A stretch of DNA of 64,000 bases from Todiramphus chloris collaris. Lineage: Eukaryota > Chordata > Aves > Coraciiformes > Alcedinidae. The notes under the pieces are model-generated. The model was not told the origin of the DNA. It did not search any database and worked only from the letters and a program-made list of their open reading frames with translations. Shown here in pieces: positions 35,911 through 46,228 of the stretch (positions are counted from its first letter, which is position 1; every line of letters starts with the position of its first letter). Position numbers and translations under genes: made by a program. The stretch covers positions 45,271,738 to 45,335,737 of the forward strand of contig JANVCC010000010.1 in NCBI GenBank assembly GCA_025345505.1. Reading direction: 5' to 3'.

Positions 35911-38900
35911 ATTACTCAGAAGTGCTTTCTGTCATCGATTTGTTAAGACAAGTCATTATATTACTTCTTGAGAAATTAAAGAAAATATATTACATCAAGT
36001 TAATATCAACGTGTTGGTTTCCTCTGTGTAATCCCACCACTTCTTATGCATCCTCCCATATTGAAAATACGAAATCAGAAAAAAAAAAATTGGAAAAAAA
36101 CATCAGAAACAGTTAGAAATTCCATGCTAGTATTTTTACATCATTGTTAAAATTAATGTATTTTGCTGAAAAAAAAAAAATGCTGTACATAACACATTTA
36201 ACCACTCATGTGGAAGGAGGTTGCATTAGGCAGAAAAGAATTTTTTCTAAGAGAAACTTAAGGAAAAGAAAATCAGACTTTGTATACCATATATTTCAGA
36301 AACAACTGGAATATAATTTTCCAATTAAGATATTTAGGAAGAAAATGTGTTTTTTTCATTTGTTAATTTTATTTCAAGATGATTTTTTTTTTTTACCTAA
36401 TAAATTCTACTACCAGTCTGTACTGGAGCCCTTACTACAGTCAGATCTGGAGTCATAGTTTCGTATGTGATATATAGGATTAAACCTCTTTTTGGAAGGG
36501 CTTTAAAAGAATACATGATACACATGAAATGGGCAAGAATAGGTGGGCCACAAAAAGATAATGCAGAAGTATATAAAGTTTTTGTTTTCCATTATTATTG
36601 TTAAATCAATTTATGTGTCTTAGTAGCATGCTACATAAACCATGTCATGCAAAAAAAAAAACATATTGCATCATATTTTTTCATTCTCTGTTTATTAAAG
36701 TGTTACAGGTAGCTTCTACACAATAAAGACTGGAAGTTACCATTTTATTTTCTGCTTACTGTGTCCTCAGGATTAGGCTTTGTACAGAGACATGAACAGA
36801 AACCTGTAATTTATGACTCCCACTGCAGTTTAGGCAGGAGATAGCTTCCAAACAGATTAGTGTTGTCAGAATTTCAACTCTGTTCTTTCCCTGCAGCAGA
36901 AAATTAGCTATCTATAGGATTTTGCTAGAAGAAATTTACATGCCCAAGGAACTGAGCTTCTTTCACAACAGACAAGGATTCTGAAGATCTACATTTAAGA
37001 TATTATTGCCTTAATCCCCTTGTAAATCTACACATTATGTTGCTCTGCCATGGTGCCACTGGGAGTACAGAAAAATTGTACCAAGTCAAGCTTCTTTAAT
37101 TTTTTAAATTCTAAATAAACTATAAACCTAAATACAAAAGTAGATCTCACCAAAGTTTTGTAAAACGGATAATTTATAATACTTGGCAGCAGACTATATA
37201 TGTTATACTAAATCTTGGCAGATTCTTTTTTCTATTTTATTTTATTACTTAACCTAAGAGCAAATCCTGGAAAAGATTTTATCTCACTTAGCAATTATGG
37301 AAAGAAATTATTCAGGATCTTCTGGAAAAGTGCCAAGAAATGCAATAGTTGTTCTCTAAGAGAGCATACTGATCTGCTTGTTAAGACAAAATGCTGGTAT
37401 TTAACTCAGATTTAAAGTTGCATTTTAAAGGTCATTAAAATGACTACAACTCTCTATAAAGAAGCAAAGAAAAATTTTAATGTAAAGAAACAGTAGGTTT
37501 TACTAGAAAAAAACACAGCAAAGTCTGTCACCTATCAGAATAGACAGCTTACATTTATATTCTATAATGCAATTCCAATCAGTTATTGTAAAAAAGCATT
37601 TGCAACATCTTTCTTGTTTGAGATGCCTAAACACTGAAGGATGAAAAGGTAATGTAAGTGCCACACCTGACACGTCACCAAGATAATTAATATTCAGGAA
37701 AAGATACTCATCAGTTACGAAAATGTGTGTACCTTTCTTTTATTTTTCAGGAATGAATTGAAATTAGTCTGCAATCATATCTAAAATGCTCTCTCCTAAA
37801 AGAAAATGAGAATATCTCAGCCTCTTCTGAGACATATGTACACAGAAGTATTGTTTTGCAGTTAGAATAATCTACTTTAAGATGCTGAGAACCCCAGGCC
37901 ACTTCCCTCTCACTTCGCACTGAAATAGCTGAACCACTTTAATGTTGGCATCCTCCAGAGATGAGGTTTACATTAATTTTTACTGATTTTTGCCAGTATA
38001 TTGAAACTTTTCAAACAAATACAAATTGGAGTGGGAGCCCTAGGAACACAATAATTTTTACTGTATTTAAACACAACACTGAAGTGAACTTGAAATAATA
38101 AAACAGTAAGAAACCAAACCAAATAGTTTCAGATGCTTGAGATTCTAAACGTTTTGACTTGACATCATTCTTGAAAGGATATTTGTCTTAGTAGAGTTTG
38201 TCAAATGGAAGGCGTGGTATTGTGTGTTTCTGTTCATTTCATTTTTGTTTTGATTTCTTAAAGGAAAAAACACTGAAATTGCAAAGAGATCACAGATCAC
38301 AGTCCTTAAATGTGCTTAATAAAGGCTATATAAGGCAGATGCACTGCTGCATCTGTTATGAAAATTGTTTATACATGACAAAGCCTGAACTGCAAAACTT
38401 CGCTTATTCCTAACTTCCTTCATCCAAGATATCTGCAGAAGGAAGAAGAGGAAGAGAAATCACTGCAGACAGCAGGTGGCCAACCTTGAGTAAACACCTT
38501 CACATATGCTTAATACTCCCCCTATTTTTAAAATAACAGACTTTCTTTAACAGAGATATTAAAGAAAAATAAAAAAATAGATATTAGAACTAGAAAAGCT
38601 CAATATAGTAATTCAATGAAGCACTACAAGGCAAATAAATCCATTTGATAAATACTGTTCTCATTTCATAAAATATTCTGACAGTGTTCAATGATTATTA
38701 GTATGTGAGCAATCAAAAATATTTTCTTAATTAAATACTTTAATATTAATAATTATTAGAAATATAAAAATAAACTTCTCCATGTATTTTAACACAATTG
38801 TTCCTGAGTTATATTGTACAAAGTTTCTTTTCTGACTTAAAAGGTGCATTTATCTGCCAGTGATGTAAAATAGCCATGGTGCAAAAATACTATTAAATCC

Positions 38901-40901
38901 ATTATTGTTGCAATAGCTTGAAATGCATTTAGAAAGTCAATCCAGTCAGCAATATTTATTGCAAAGGAAATACAGAACAATTAAAAATACCAGAGGTTTA
39001 AATCTGGCTGGTTTTATTCTAAGGGACAATGGGAAGAATGACAAATTATTATTCGCAAATTACTATTAGTATCTGCAAATACAGAAAAGAAGTTAATGCA
39101 CTAAAAGAAGTTGTTCAGCTCAGGACAACCTAAAGTTACAATGCCTAAATACTATTTATTTATTATTATTATTTGCAGCACATTTTCCTTGGAAGACTTA
39201 CCAGTAAGGTACTTGTGATTATTGAACTAGAAGTGGAAAAACTTGAAAACTTTGGAGTTTGCAGTGCAAATTAAAGATATTTTCCCTGGAATGATCATTT
39301 TACAAATCTATCTGACCACAGACTGAAAGAAATCTGCTTATGCAAAACACTGTCGTGCATTTAAAATGTGTTATCTACTCTTTGCCATCTTTCTAATTAA
39401 AGCATTCAAACCAATATAGATGGAGCTGGGAAGTATTAGTTGATCTAATAAACATAAAAATTGACAAAAAGTCAATGACAATTACCATTTTTATTCTAGC
39501 AGTATAAATACACAAGTCTGTATCTCTCGTACTTTTCTGTTCATACTAAGGTATAGTAAAGAATCTGCACTTTGTTGTACATTCTTACAACTTTATGCTA
39601 AGATTCAGAGTGAAATCAATCACCATACTGATGAAGGATCAGTGTCTGTTTTTGGTGACTCTGTGAAACAATCCTTGTACCAGACAGTGATGTTGGGCAG
39701 ATTACAGCTGTACAAGAGGCTCCAATAAGTCTAAGGTCTTCCATTCAAAGTTGTGTCCAACTTTGAAAAGCATAATAGCAAGAATAATTACATAAATGCC
39801 GTCCCTAAACACACTGATTTTATACATGTGCATTTAAATACTGATATATATATCCCTGCATTTGCTTTATTTACACAAACAAATAAACATATTGTGGATT
39901 AAAAGAAAGCTAGGACAACATTTTTAAAAAGGCAACAAATAAAAACCCTCAAAAACCTTGTTAATTTCTTTTATATTGTAATTAAAGCAGAAGATGACAT
40001 ATGAAGGCAATGGAATAAACACAAGATGCACCCGTACCTTCTGTATTTTAATCAAATCCATAAAACCACTCTTTGATATTTTTGGAATTCAGATGGTCTA
40101 TCACGTTATCCTTCTGTCTTATACTCTGTTCTTGCACTACTATGGAGCCTTTTCAAAACTTAGAGAATAAGACAGTCAAAAGTGAGTCAAAAATCTGTAT
40201 CTCCTTTGCCCACATATTTGATGATTCAGAGAAGCCTACTGATTCTACCATTCTCTGCTTTTCATTTACTTTAGCCTTTCTGGACCACATAACCAAGCAA
40301 GAAAATAACCATCATCACTGCTGCTCACCTCTTTCCTTTTTAAACAAGCACCACAACAGGTTGCAGGGAAACAGCAAGAACAAAGATATGTCACAATGGT
40401 TGTAAATTAGGCACTTATATTCAGAATGCCAAAGACCACATCAGAAAAATTAAAATTTACACTACTATTAGGAAATAGTTTGAAAAGGGGAAGAAATAAA
40501 GCATATGAATACTCAATTTAAGTTTCCAGTTCAGACATGAAAAGACTCTTCAAGAACAGTAAATATGGGCCCTAAGAGGAACCACTTATCTCTAAGTGGT
40601 AGAGATGTTATGTTTTACAGACTGAATTGCTTCATTTCCAGATATATCTCCATTTTCTTTCAAAGGGGGTTAAACAGTTGGATCTTGTAAAGAGCTGGAT
40701 TGACTTCAGAAGCCAATCTGGTATAACTGACACGACAGTTTTATCATCAGCCAGTTAGCTGTTTTTAATACCTGACTGCTATCCAATATTCTTAAGCACG
40801 TCAACCCACTGGCCTCTAAATTGAAACAAGTAACATTGAAAATGTGTGCTCTGGAACCCATTCATATGCAGTTTTTTAATTTCTTAGATGCACTACTCCA
40901 T
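35911..40901. other. Unique AT-rich sequence
   Basis: No gene or confident transposon. About 40660-40830 has a more even base mix and could be a conserved non-coding block. A small perfect 8-bp hairpin lies at 40581-40600. An open frame at 40073-40405 (110 codons) has no recognisable domain and poor coding character. Confidence 0.45.
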
Positions 40902-40909
40902 TGTAGTAA
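40902..40909 (-). mobile_element. ERVL-type LTR, outer 8 bases
   Basis: TGTAGTAA is the antisense 3' terminus of the ERVL-type LTR that resumes at 41259. It was separated from the rest by the ERVK-type insertion. The last six bases are also the left target-site copy. Confidence 0.8.
40904..40909. repeat. Target-site duplication TAGTAA (left copy)
   Basis: Directly precedes the TG of the ERVK-type LTR and is repeated exactly at 41253-41258. Six bases is the size expected for ERVK-type integration. Confidence 0.92.
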
Positions 40910-41252
40910 TGTTGGGAAATGGCTAGAAAACAAGGGCCATGTATCTTTAAAGGAAATTCTTGCTGAGGCTCAGCAGAAGTTATAGCAAGGAACAGCAAGG
41001 TCAGCATGTCCTTGTGCTTGTGAGCTATACAGTAACAGGATGTTGTGGTTGAAGGAATGAGGATGTGAGTTGTAACTATCGCTGCAAGGGGGTTGGATTA
41101 TGAAAATGTATCCTTTAAGCAATAACCAATGAGTAACGGACAAGTGTGCCTATTAATAAGATGACTGTATAAAAGCATCCTTCTGGTCTCTAATAAATGA
41201 AGTTTGCTTACCAATCATATTGATTTTCTGCATATTCCCTCGCCACTCCGCA
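40910..41252 (+). mobile_element. Solo LTR, ERVK-type, 343 bp
   Basis: The element starts TGTTGGGAAATGGCTAG and ends CGCCACTCCGCA, flanked by exact TAGTAA duplications. Plus-strand sense is shown by a TATAAAAG box (41168-41175) with an AATAAA poly(A) signal 17 bases after it (41192-41197), a compact promoter-terminator layout. No gag, pol or primer site follows, so it is a solo LTR. Its two ends match those of the LTR at 45523-45950. It is inserted eight bases inside the end of an older ERVL-type LTR. Confidence 0.93.
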
Positions 41253-41258
41253 TAGTAA
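41253..41258. repeat. Target-site duplication TAGTAA (right copy)
   Basis: Exact copy of 40904-40909, directly after the terminal CA at 41251-41252. Confidence 0.92.
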
Positions 41259-41836
41259 TTTAAACTTCATCAGGCACCAAAACCCCACACAGCCACTCAC
41301 TCACTGCCCCACTGCAGGAAGGTGGTGACAATCTGAAGGGTAAATGTGAGAAAAACTGTGAGATAAATTGAGATAAAGACAATTTAATAGGTAAAGCAAA
41401 AGCTTCACACACAAGCAAAGCAAAATAAGGAATTCATTCACTGTTTCCCATTGGGAGGTAGACATTCATCCATCTCCAGGAAAGCAGGGCTTTATCACAC
41501 ATAACAGATATTTGGGAAGACAAATGTCATACTTCCGAATGCTTCCCTTTCTTCCTCTCACCCCAGCTTTCATTGCTGAGCATAACATGTGGAATATCCT
41601 TCAGTCAGTTGGGATCAGCTGTCCCAGCTGTGTCCCCACACAACTTTTTGCCCACCCCCAGCCTACTCACTGTCAGAGTAGCATGAGGATCAACAAAGGC
41701 CTTGACTCTGTGTAAGTACTGTTCAGTAATAAGTAAAATATCCCTGTGTTATTAACGTTTTCAGCACAAATCAAAAACATAACCTGTACCGTCTACTATG
41801 AGGAAAACCAACTCTATCCCAGTCAAAACCAGCACA
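41259..41836 (-). mobile_element. Solo LTR, ERVL-type, main part
   Basis: On the minus strand the LTR starts TGTGCTGGTTTTGACTGGG (right end, 41836) and ends ...TTTAAATTACTACA, its last eight bases displaced to 40902-40909. Counting the duplicated target once, it is about 586 bp. An ATTAAA poly(A)-like signal lies at 41385-41390 in antisense, followed by TGTCTTTATCTCAATTTATC, a block typical of avian ERVL LTRs. No purine tract or primer-binding site lies next to either end, so it is a solo LTR. I see no matching 5-bp duplication at 40897-40901 and 41837-41841, probably because of mutation. It is older than the ERVK-type LTR that interrupts it. Confidence 0.88.
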
Positions 41837-42983
41837 TACACCTAAGTCTTTGACATGATCGTATCTGTGGGAAACCGAACAGTGGCAACCTACAAATTAC
41901 CAATGGTAATCTTAAACACATGACTCAGTCTTACATTTTTCAACAGGTGATTCCAATCCCATTGGGGTCAGCACAACAACCAACTTACTGAGAGATGCAA
42001 TCATTGTTATCTGGTATTTTGCAATATCCAGTATGATGCTGACATTTATATACGATTACAACTCTAAATAAATTCAGTATGCAGCTTTGTGGTACTGTTA
42101 TTTCTCTGCTTTCTTCCAAAATGGATGTAAAAAGTAAAGAAAAGCAGTTTGGAAATACTTGGGCTAGACTCCATGTGTCATTTAATACTTTTTTCACTAA
42201 TTATATTAGGTCTTGACATAGTTTATCTTCACTTAATTAGTACTGTCATCCAACCAAATGGCAAAAAAAGTCAAGATGTACATCTGGAAAGACAGCATGA
42301 AATACGAAATCAGATAGTATTTTCCTGGAGGTAGGCTGTGCAATGTTACACAATCACAAAATAAAATCTCCAAATAATTTACCTCATACAACATTCAAAT
42401 CTCTCCTCTCAGCTTATGCCTTGAACATTTGTACATTTTACTGATCCAGGTAACAGGTAATAAAGATCTTTTATTAATGACAGAAAATGGCAAGAATTTT
42501 TTAATGATTTTTTCAATTTTTTTCAGGAATAATATGGATATTAAAAGTTCAAATTGATGAAATAACACCAGAAATTGTTATAGAAGCTCATTTTAATATG
42601 ATATTTACAAGGACTGTTCTGTTTTAATAGTATCTGTATTCCCATGGCTGTAGTAGTTATTGCCTCATAATCAGCAACATAGATAGAAGACAAGTTTTTG
42701 TGAAATTCCCTAACAGACCTTTCTGTATCTTTAACATCAGAATAAATTTTTTATCACTTATTATCATGTAATTTATTATAAACAATAATATCTGCATGCC
42801 AACACTGAATCCTTACCTTGTTGAAGTGATTGCAGTTGGAACATATGTGACATCAGACTTGTAAACTTTTTTTTCACTTTGGCAGTTGGCAAAGACTAAT
42901 TGCTATGACCAGAAAAACAGGCTTAAAAATTAGCTGTTCTCTAGCTGCAAAATTTGACTAAAGTACATCTCCTTTTTAAGAAG
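41837..42983. other. Unique AT-rich sequence
   Basis: Nothing recognised between the LTR nest and the next CR1 fragment. Confidence 0.5.
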
Positions 42984-43161
42984 ATCATAGAATCATTAAG
43001 GCTGAAAAAGACCTTTAAGTTGACCAAGTCCAGCCATCTTCCCAAAATTATCATGATCACTAAACTATGTCCTGAAGTGCCACATCTGCACATTTTTTTA
43101 ACACCTCCAGGGATGGTGACTCCACCACCTCCCTGGGCAGCCTGTCCCAAAGGTTTACCAC
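42984..43161 (-). mobile_element. CR1 LINE, short 3' fragment
   Basis: The left edge ATCATAGAATCATTAAGGC is the antisense CR1 tail. The rest reads through the CACCTCCAGGGATGGTGAC and CCACCTCCCTGGGCAGCC motifs before similarity ends near 43161. It is only about 180 bases, one of the most severely truncated copies here. Confidence 0.92.
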
Positions 43162-45303
43162 ATACCAATGTTTGCAGCAGTTTTTCAAAACTTTAAGTGC
43201 ATCAAGTATGATGTTGAATATGGAAGAATATAAATTCACTATAGATTATATTTTAAAAGTCACTTACTCAGTATTGTTACATAATAGAAACTATAAGGTA
43301 TACATAAATTTAATATATTTGAAAAATAAGTATAGTTTATTTATTTATTAAATATAATTAATTTCCACACAAAGAAAATATGAATATACTGTTTACTTGT
43401 CTGGTGGATACTTACACCTTTATTTTTTATTAATACATGAGAGATCTTACCTTCCTAGCAAAGTATTTAAATAATTATAAAACTTTGAGTCTCACAGATA
43501 TGTAGGCAAGCAGGAATTGTCAGAGAGAAACCAAGGGTTAAAGATAGATTACATTATCAAAGAAGAACAGTAAATAAGGAATAACTTTTATAATCCTGAA
43601 TTTATGATCATTAAGAGACTCAGAGTATTTTGTTTATTTCAGAGGTTTATGGTGCCATTGCCTTTGACACAAATTTATTTTGGTCTGTGAATAAAATTTA
43701 GGTAACAGGCAAAATTAAAAGGAAGGTGACAGAGCAAGCTAACGCTTAATGATATTTTCTATGTCTTAGAAATTCAAAAACACTGGTATTTTGAATTGTC
43801 ATAGAAATCATGCAGTGTAGCTTCACTCCTGTTCCAGAGAATAGTCTAGGATTAATAAAGCCCACCAGGGGACTTGTGCTGGGAACATTTTAAGCTGTTA
43901 GAATGCCTAAACATAAACTCTTAGCTTGCATCAAACAATATGATTTTAAAGGCAAAGATTTAATCAAAGGACAGGTCTCATTTAATATACAAATCTCTTA
44001 GGTGTGCCATATTTTGTCTTACTGAAACATGTAATTTTCCCACTCACATTTTCTCTTTTATATGCTTTATACAAAGAACATTGAGATTATAACACAGGGA
44101 AGTGATTAAATCCTTTATTATTAAAAGTTTTTCATGTAATATTCATTAAATCCCTGAGCACTTTCACATACAATTGGTGAGTTAAAATTTAAAAATGCAC
44201 TAGATGACACAGTATGGTGAGAAATGTGTATAGTTGTTAATGGTTCTCCTATAGGTTACAGTTGTGGAACTACTACCATAAACATATTGGAAATACAGTA
44301 AAAGGAAACAGTTCTTTTTTTTTTTTAAATAGAAGCTTAAGGAATAGATAAGAACTGTTGGAAGTCAGGCTGTATTAGGCATTTTGCAATATTTCAAACA
44401 GATTAAAAACAGTACCTCAGTCATAAAAACAAAAAGAAGAAACTCCTAATATGCAGTGAGGGTGATCATAGGCGGGTCAAAGTAAAAACAGATACATTGT
44501 CATGGTGTTGACCAAATTAGATACATTTCACAAGATCCAAAATGTTTTAAATAATAAAAAATTAATTTCTGGTTTTGTCCACCCAGTTCCCCAAACATTC
44601 TTACTATTCTGACCACAAAACATTTTTTGGTAAATTTTGTTATGTATGCCAGACCTCACTAACACTCCACACTGTCTGAGTGAGTCTAAACATTAGTCTT
44701 TTCTGAAGACACCATTTACAGTGAAAGTCTATATGAGACAACCTGCAGTAAATTGCCTCATGGCTCAACAAGTGGGAAAGTTGACAGTATAGTAAACTTG
44801 TTCTTCAAATCAGCAATCAAGCAGAACTTTTGAGAACAAATATAGCATTTTAGAGAAAATATTGTATAAATTAGAAAAAGACACTTTTCTAGTACATTTT
44901 CCTTTTCTATGACTTTGAACCTCAAATAAGAATGCAGATCAGTGCTAACACCTTTGATAAAACTGCAAACTCTGAATACTTCTGGCCATCTATTGCAGTA
45001 TTTCCTTTCAATTTTGCTCTTAATGGGAAAAAAAAGATACAGGCATCAGTGAATATACTTGATCATTTCCAACTGTAAAAACAACATATTTCTGCTACAT
45101 ACTACTGGTTCAGCATTTTTCAATCTCTGTGACTCCCAACATTATCTGTCAGTCAAAAAACAAAAAAAAAAAACAAAAAACAAAAAAAGTAATTCAAAAG
45201 AATGCAGCCATTGGAAGAGTTAGTATTTAATCATCAATGCTGATGTTTCTCTAGGTGCCTTTGGATACATAAATTGAAACCCGTTTAAAAAAAAAAGCAG
45301 GGT
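43162..45303. other. Unique AT-rich sequence
   Basis: No gene or certain transposon. An A/C low-complexity tract lies at 45155-45188, about 120 bases before the split CR1. Confidence 0.5.
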
Positions 45304-45522
45304 GAGAACTCAAAGAGTTTCAGTCAACAGCTCAATGTCCAAGTAGAGAGTAGTGATGTGTGGCCTTCCTCAGGGCCAGTATTTGGACCACTATCGTTTA
45401 CCATATTTGTAGGTAACATGGACTGAGTGGGATGAAGTGCACCCTCAGCAAGATTGATGATGACACCAAGCTGTGCAGTGTAGTCTACGTTCTGAAGGAA
45501 GGGATACCATACAGAGGGACCC
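45304..45522 (+). mobile_element. CR1 LINE, left part of a split copy
   Basis: Plus-strand CR1 polymerase region beginning near CAGCTCAATGTCCAAGTAG. The catalytic box region reads K-I-D-D-D-T where CR1 has K-F-A-D-D-T (about 45448-45465), so it is degenerate. It ends at ATACAGAGGGACCC, where the LTR enters. It continues at 45957. Confidence 0.9.
45517..45522. repeat. Target-site duplication GGACCC (left copy)
   Basis: Lies within the CR1 and is repeated exactly at 45951-45956 after the LTR. Confidence 0.92.
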
Positions 45523-45950
45523 TGCAGAACGGTGAGGGAAGAGTGCAGGAAATCAATATGATTGATAGGCAAACTTCGTTTATTGTCACACTTGAAGATA
45601 CTTATATACTATTATGCTAATCTCTAATACATGCTGACAAGTTATAACACACAAGTTATACATATTCATGATAGTTCCTATAGGTCCATTCAAGAAGTCA
45701 CACTCTCCCTACAACCACCCTTGGTGGTCCCAAGTGCTACATAGCTCCTCTTTCCATTGACCAAAACATCCTGATATCGTCATATGCTGATACAACATCC
45801 CTCTTTCTGTTAACCAAACTATCCTATTATTATCTTAACATTCCTCCTCAAGGACATCCTGTCCCTGCAGCTAGGCTAGGCCTCATGCCTAGCTTCTGCT
45901 AATATATCTTGCAGGAGCCATGGCCCTTGTTCTCAAGCCATTCTCCAACA
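45523..45950 (-). mobile_element. Solo LTR, ERVK-type, 428 bp, inserted in CR1
   Basis: On the minus strand it starts TGTTGGAGAATGGCTTGAG and ends TCACCGTTCTGCA, with exact 6-bp GGACCC duplications. Minus-strand sense is supported by an AATAAA signal (antisense of 45579-45584) followed by the CGAAGTTTGCCTATCAATCA block. The ERVK-type LTR at 41 kb has that block in the same relative place. A TATATAAG box lies just upstream (45600-45607 in antisense). First and last segments match the 343-bp LTR, but the middle differs, so they are related subfamilies. A GCTAGGC/GCCTAGC hairpin lies inside near 45876-45895. Confidence 0.93.
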
Positions 45951-45956
45951 GGACCC
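45951..45956. repeat. Target-site duplication GGACCC (right copy)
   Basis: Exact copy of 45517-45522, directly after CAACA at the LTR end. Confidence 0.92.
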
Positions 45957-46228
45957 TGACAGGCCTGAGACATGGACCCATGCAAACCTCAAGAAGTTCA
46001 ACAAGGCCAAGTGCAAGGTCCTGCGCGTGGGTAGGGGCAATCCCAAACACAGAAGTTGGACAATGAGTGGATTGGGCAGCCCTGAAGGGAAGAGTTTGGG
46101 TGTGTTGGTTGATGAGAAGCTCAGCATGTCCTGGCCATGGGTGTTTGCAGCTCAAAAGGGCAACCACATACTGATCTAGTGGAAGATGTCACTGCCCATG
46201 GCATTCTGTGATTCTATGATTGTATGAA
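45957..46228 (+). mobile_element. CR1 LINE, right part of a split copy
   Basis: Continues the interrupted CR1 with TGACAGGCCTGAGACATGG and the CAACAAGGCCAAGTGCAAGG motif. It passes TTGGTTGATGAGAAGCTCAG, then near 46175 jumps directly to the 3' end (GGAAGATGTCACTGCCCATG and a GTGATTCTATGATTG tail). Several hundred bases of C-terminal polymerase sequence are thus deleted. Together the two parts are a 5'-truncated, internally deleted copy broken by an LTR. Confidence 0.9.

Noticed and set aside
40073..40405. 110-codon plus-strand frame
   Set aside because: No domain, biased low-complexity composition, and no splice or promoter context. Consistent with chance in 64 kb.
41041..41252. Stand-alone promoter with TATA box and poly(A) signal
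   Set aside because: The TATAAAAG and AATAAA motifs are parts of the ERVK-type LTR and not an independent host promoter.
41271..41290. Primer-binding site after the ERVK-type LTR (GGCACCAAAACCCC)
   Set aside because: It briefly looked like a primer site, but it belongs to the end of the antisense ERVL-type LTR. The six bases after the ERVK LTR are its target duplication.
45889..46167. Overlapping minus-strand frames of 64 and 92 codons
   Set aside because: They are antisense to the right half of the split CR1 and cross the LTR edge, so they are not genes.
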